A stretch of 32,360 nt of DNA from assembly GCA_000990325.1 (NCBI GenBank), contig LBPS01000007.1:1-32360 (forward strand). Direction: 5' to 3'. The translations under genes were made by a program, and so were the position numbers. This DNA is from Candidatus Nomurabacteria bacterium GW2011_GWE2_34_25 (GTDB lineage Bacteria > Patescibacteriota > Minisyncoccia > Phycocordibacterales > UBA9973). Positions 30,120-32,360 of this stretch are shown here, piece by piece (within the stretch, counting starts at the first letter, position 1; each line of letters begins with the position of its first letter). A model generated the notes under the pieces. It was not told the DNA's origin. It did no database searches and saw only the letters and a program-made list of their open reading frames with translations.

Positions 30120-31055
30120 ATGGATTTACAGCAAAAGCTTAAGATTATTCAAAAAAGACTCGGATTAACTCAGACGGAATTAGCAACAAGATTTGGTGTT
30201 TCTTTTGTGGCATTTAACAATTGGTGGACAGGTAAGTCAGTTCCTCGTAAAAAAGCAGAAGATCTAATAGAAGATTTATTTTTAGAAGTTACTGGTCAGA
30301 AAGTAATATCTAAAGATAAGCTTTTGTTAAAAAAGAAAATAATAAAAGAAAGATCTTCAAGATACAAAAACGTGGTAGGGGAGATTTTGAAAAATAAAGA
30401 TATTTATGATGAGTTTGTTCTTAAATTAACTTATCATAGTAATAGCATAGAAGGAAGCACTCTTACAGAAGCAGATACAAAAGCTGTTATTTTTGATAAT
30501 GTCGCCTTACAAAACAAAACATTAATTGAGCAATTAGAAGCGAAGAATCATCAAACTGCCTTAAATTATTTATTTGAATATATTGCTAAGAACGGAAAAA
30601 TTAATGAAGATTTAATATTGAAACTTCATAGTATTCTTATGAATGGCATTAGGCCTGATGCAGGATTGTATCGAAACCATGGAGTTAGAATTGTAGGAGT
30701 TAGTTTACCAACTGCAAATTATGTCCGAGTGCCGGATTTAATCAAATTGATTGTCTCAGATCTTGAGAAAATAAATAAAGATATTATAGGTATTTCTGCA
30801 AGCGCGCATAGTCGTTTTGAGCAGATTCATCCATTTTCTGATGGCAATGGTCGTATTGGACGATTAATTATGACAGCCATGCTTTTAAGGGCAAATTTAG
30901 CTCCAGCTATTATTCATCAACAGCAAAAACAACTTTATTATACTTATCTTTATAAAGCTCAAACCAAAGACGATCAAAGTCAATTAGAAGATTTCCTTTG
31001 TGATACAGTAATAAGCGGATTTAATATTTTAGATCGAAATAATGAACAAATATAA
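30120..31055 (+). CDS. Fic-domain protein with N-terminal XRE-type HTH
   Basis: The ORF-track start is a TTG at 30102 inside the operator; I prefer ATG 30120, giving 311 residues. An HTH (residues about 1-45, LKIIQKRLGLTQTELATRFGVSFVAFNNWWTGKSVP) is followed by a Fic domain with the complete catalytic motif HPFSDGNGRIGR (from about residue 237), the flap region before it, and the inhibitory motif SNSIEG (about residues 106-111) in front of the core, as in class II Fic proteins that hold their own inhibitor helix. Fic enzymes AMPylate or otherwise nucleotidylate targets. No separate antitoxin gene is seen. The gene has two identical operators at its promoter and overlaps the following epimerase start by 14 bp. 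It sits between two epimerase 5' ends, as if inserted there. Confidence 0.9.
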   Translation: MDLQQKLKIIQKRLGLTQTELATRFGVSFVAFNNWWTGKSVPRKKAEDLIEDLFLEVTGQKVISKDKLLLKKKIIKERSSRYKNVVGEILKNKDIYDEFVLKLTYHSNSIEGSTLTEADTKAVIFDNVALQNKTLIEQLEAKNHQTALNYLFEYIAKNGKINEDLILKLHSILMNGIRPDAGLYRNHGVRIVGVSLPTANYVRVPDLIKLIVSDLEKINKDIIGISASAHSRFEQIHPFSDGNGRIGRLIMTAMLLRANLAPAIIHQQQKQLYYTYLYKAQTKDDQSQLEDFLCDTVISGFNILDRNNEQI

Positions 31056-31950
31056 AATAATTGTCACAGGGGGAGCGGGGTTCATAGGGTCACATATAGT
31101 AGATGCACTTGTAGAGGAAGGGCACGAAGTGCATATAGTTGACGATATGTCCGCAGGCAAGGAGGAGAATATCAACCCAAAGGCTACGATGCACAAGCTG
31201 GATATCAGAGATGGAGAAGCCCTTCTTCCTATCTTTGCTGGGGCTACTTATGTCTTCCACGAGGCCGCTATTCCCCAAGTGCAGTACTCTATAGAGCATC
31301 CAGTAGAGACAAACGATATCAATGTAAATGGCACTTTAAACGTGCTTGAGGCTTGTAGGCTAAACAAAGTGAAGAGGGTTGTATTTGCCTCTTCTTGTTC
31401 TGTATATGGCGATCAGGAAAGGCTTCCTATAGTTGAAGACATGGTTCCTCACCCTATATCTCCATATGCCTTACACAAGTACATCGGCGAAGGGCACATG
31501 AAGCTATATAGCGAGATATATGAGCTCGAGACTGTCTGCCTTCGCTACTTCAACGTCTATGGTCCTCGTCAGTCAGTAGACGGCTCGTATCCTTTAGTCA
31601 TCGCCAGATTTTTAGATCTTAAAAAGAATGGGCAGAAACTCATCATCGTTGGTACTGGGGAAAACACTCGCGACTATGTGAATGTGGCCGACGTCGCCCG
31701 TGCCAATATTTTAGCTATGAAGGGGGAGAAAGTAGGCAAGGGTGAAGTTATAAATATTGGTACTGGGTATCAAGCCTCCGTGAATAGGATTGCTGAGCTA
31801 GTCGGTGGTGAAGTCGAACACATCGCCCCTCGCCTCGAGCCGAAGAGCTTACAAGCAAGCATATCAAAAGCCAAAGAGCTTCTAGGTTGGGAGCCAAGTA
31901 TAAGCTTAGAGGAAGGTATTGGGGAATTGATAAAGTTAAACAATATTTAA
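31042..31950 (+). CDS. NAD-dependent nucleotide-sugar epimerase (GalE/WbpP-like SDR)
   Basis: 302 residues of the extended SDR family. The Rossmann motif GGAGFIGSH (residues about 10-18) binds NAD, followed by DDMSAGK (adenine-ribose Asp), HEAAIPQVQYSIEHP, the catalytic Ser in FASSCSVYG, YxxxK as YALHK, and RYFNVYGPRQ. The ending QASISKAKELLGWEPSISLEEGIGEL is typical of UDP-glucose or UDP-GlcNAc 4-epimerases; the exact sugar cannot be told from sequence. Its ATG lies within the Fic gene and the stop abuts the GT11 gene (TAA then ATG). Codon use is richer in G+C than that of the upstream genes, hinting at transfer. Supplies sugar nucleotide for the glycan locus that begins here. Confidence 0.93.
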   Translation: MNKYKIIVTGGAGFIGSHIVDALVEEGHEVHIVDDMSAGKEENINPKATMHKLDIRDGEALLPIFAGATYVFHEAAIPQVQYSIEHPVETNDINVNGTLNVLEACRLNKVKRVVFASSCSVYGDQERLPIVEDMVPHPISPYALHKYIGEGHMKLYSEIYELETVCLRYFNVYGPRQSVDGSYPLVIARFLDLKKNGQKLIIVGTGENTRDYVNVADVARANILAMKGEKVGKGEVINIGTGYQASVNRIAELVGGEVEHIAPRLEPKSLQASISKAKELLGWEPSISLEEGIGELIKLNNI

Positions 31951-32360
31951 ATGATAATCACACGACTACAAGGAGGTATGGGCAATCAGATGTTCCAGTA
32001 TGCACTAGGAAGAGCTCTTTCTGTGAAGAATAATGTGCCACTTGGACTTGATCTGACCTTTCTGCTGGATCGTACACCAATACCAAACTTTACTTTCAGG
32101 GATTATCATCTTGATGTTTTTAATATAGAAGCTACTTTTGTATCTAAAAAGGATATCCCTTTTTTATATAGAAAACATAATCTTGGAATATTTATGAGGT
32201 ATTTAGATTATATTCGTCGCAAATTGATATCGACACCCGGAAAAGAAAAGATGAATTGTATTTTTGATGCATCTATTTTACAACTTGGGTCAGATGCATA
32301 TCTTGAAGGATGGTGGCAGAGTTATAAATATTTTGAAAGCATTGAAGATATTATTCGCAA
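31951..32360 (+). CDS. Glycosyltransferase family 11, alpha-1,2-fucosyltransferase-like (3' partial)
   Basis: The first 136 residues begin RLQGGMGNQMFQYALGRALS, the N-terminal signature of GT11 alpha-1,2-fucosyltransferases (a Gly-rich donor-site loop). Then LGLDLTFLLD, TFRDYHLDVFNI and YLEGWWQSYKYFE follow in family order; the catalytic HxRRxD motif would lie beyond the window edge. It starts immediately after the epimerase stop, so the two genes are co-translated. It would transfer fucose or a related deoxysugar to a surface glycan. GT11 members are often found in surface polysaccharide loci. Confidence 0.9.
   Translation, partial: MIITRLQGGMGNQMFQYALGRALSVKNNVPLGLDLTFLLDRTPIPNFTFRDYHLDVFNIEATFVSKKDIPFLYRKHNLGIFMRYLDYIRRKLISTPGKEKMNCIFDASILQLGSDAYLEGWWQSYKYFESIEDIIR

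Overview
The window looks like a piece of a small, AT-rich Patescibacteria (CPR) genome, most likely a Parcubacteria-type lineage. The basis is the mix of families and style: a reduced str operon (rpsL-rpsG-fusA, no tuf in view), rplK with no rplA behind it, a PaaX/Cas2-fold protein, a RAYT with its REP palindromes, and many secreted beta-rich proteins with single membrane anchors. Start codons almost never carry a Shine-Dalgarno sequence. TGA is used as a stop (for example in the 1809-1994 ORF), so the code is the standard one rather than the recoded code of Gracilibacteria/SR1. The taxon is inferred from content only.

Layout. 1-562: tail of a large surface protein ending in dockerin-like loops. 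581-4957: str operon, split between rpsG and fusA by a small unknown ORF and a PaaX/Cas2-like gene that has matching 36-bp palindromes on both sides. 5049-9518: a five-gene surface cluster (three related WxL-like beta proteins, a WxL-interacting-type membrane protein and a fibronectin-type membrane protein). 9667-14958: a membrane-anchored FKBP isomerase, then a MacA/MacB-type exporter with two permeases. 14957-15735: a RAYT transposase gene with REP palindromes before, inside and at its end. 15825-18642: an unknown ORF, a SIMPL protein, secE, nusG and rplK. 18714-23327 (minus strand): efp, recA, a small anchored Ig-like protein and ftsK, with a 181-bp palindromic element between recA and the small gene. 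23328-25491: a helix-bundle/winged-helix gene with palindromes embedded in it, heptad repeats, DnaA-box matches and a long leader. 25492-32360: a probable S-layer protein, an O-antigen-ligase-type enzyme, an epimerase remnant, an autoregulated XRE-Fic protein, an intact epimerase and the start of a GT11 fucosyltransferase, i.e. the edge of a glycan locus.

Themes. Translation and chromosome maintenance (S12, S7, EF-G, SecE, NusG, L11, EF-P, RecA, FtsK) sit beside cell-surface building (WxL-like complex, exporter, S-layer candidate, glycan transfer). Overlaid on both is a dense layer of repeats: degenerate 7-bp-period CTAG arrays in the 5' leaders of fusA and efp and around 24.5 kb, a family of CCTAGG-core palindromes, and perfect palindromes that swallow stop codons. 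Promoters are dominated by TGnTATAAT extended -10 boxes, several placed so that the transcript would begin at or next to the start codon. The repeat layer and the PaaX/Cas2-like unit are the best candidates for undescribed biology.
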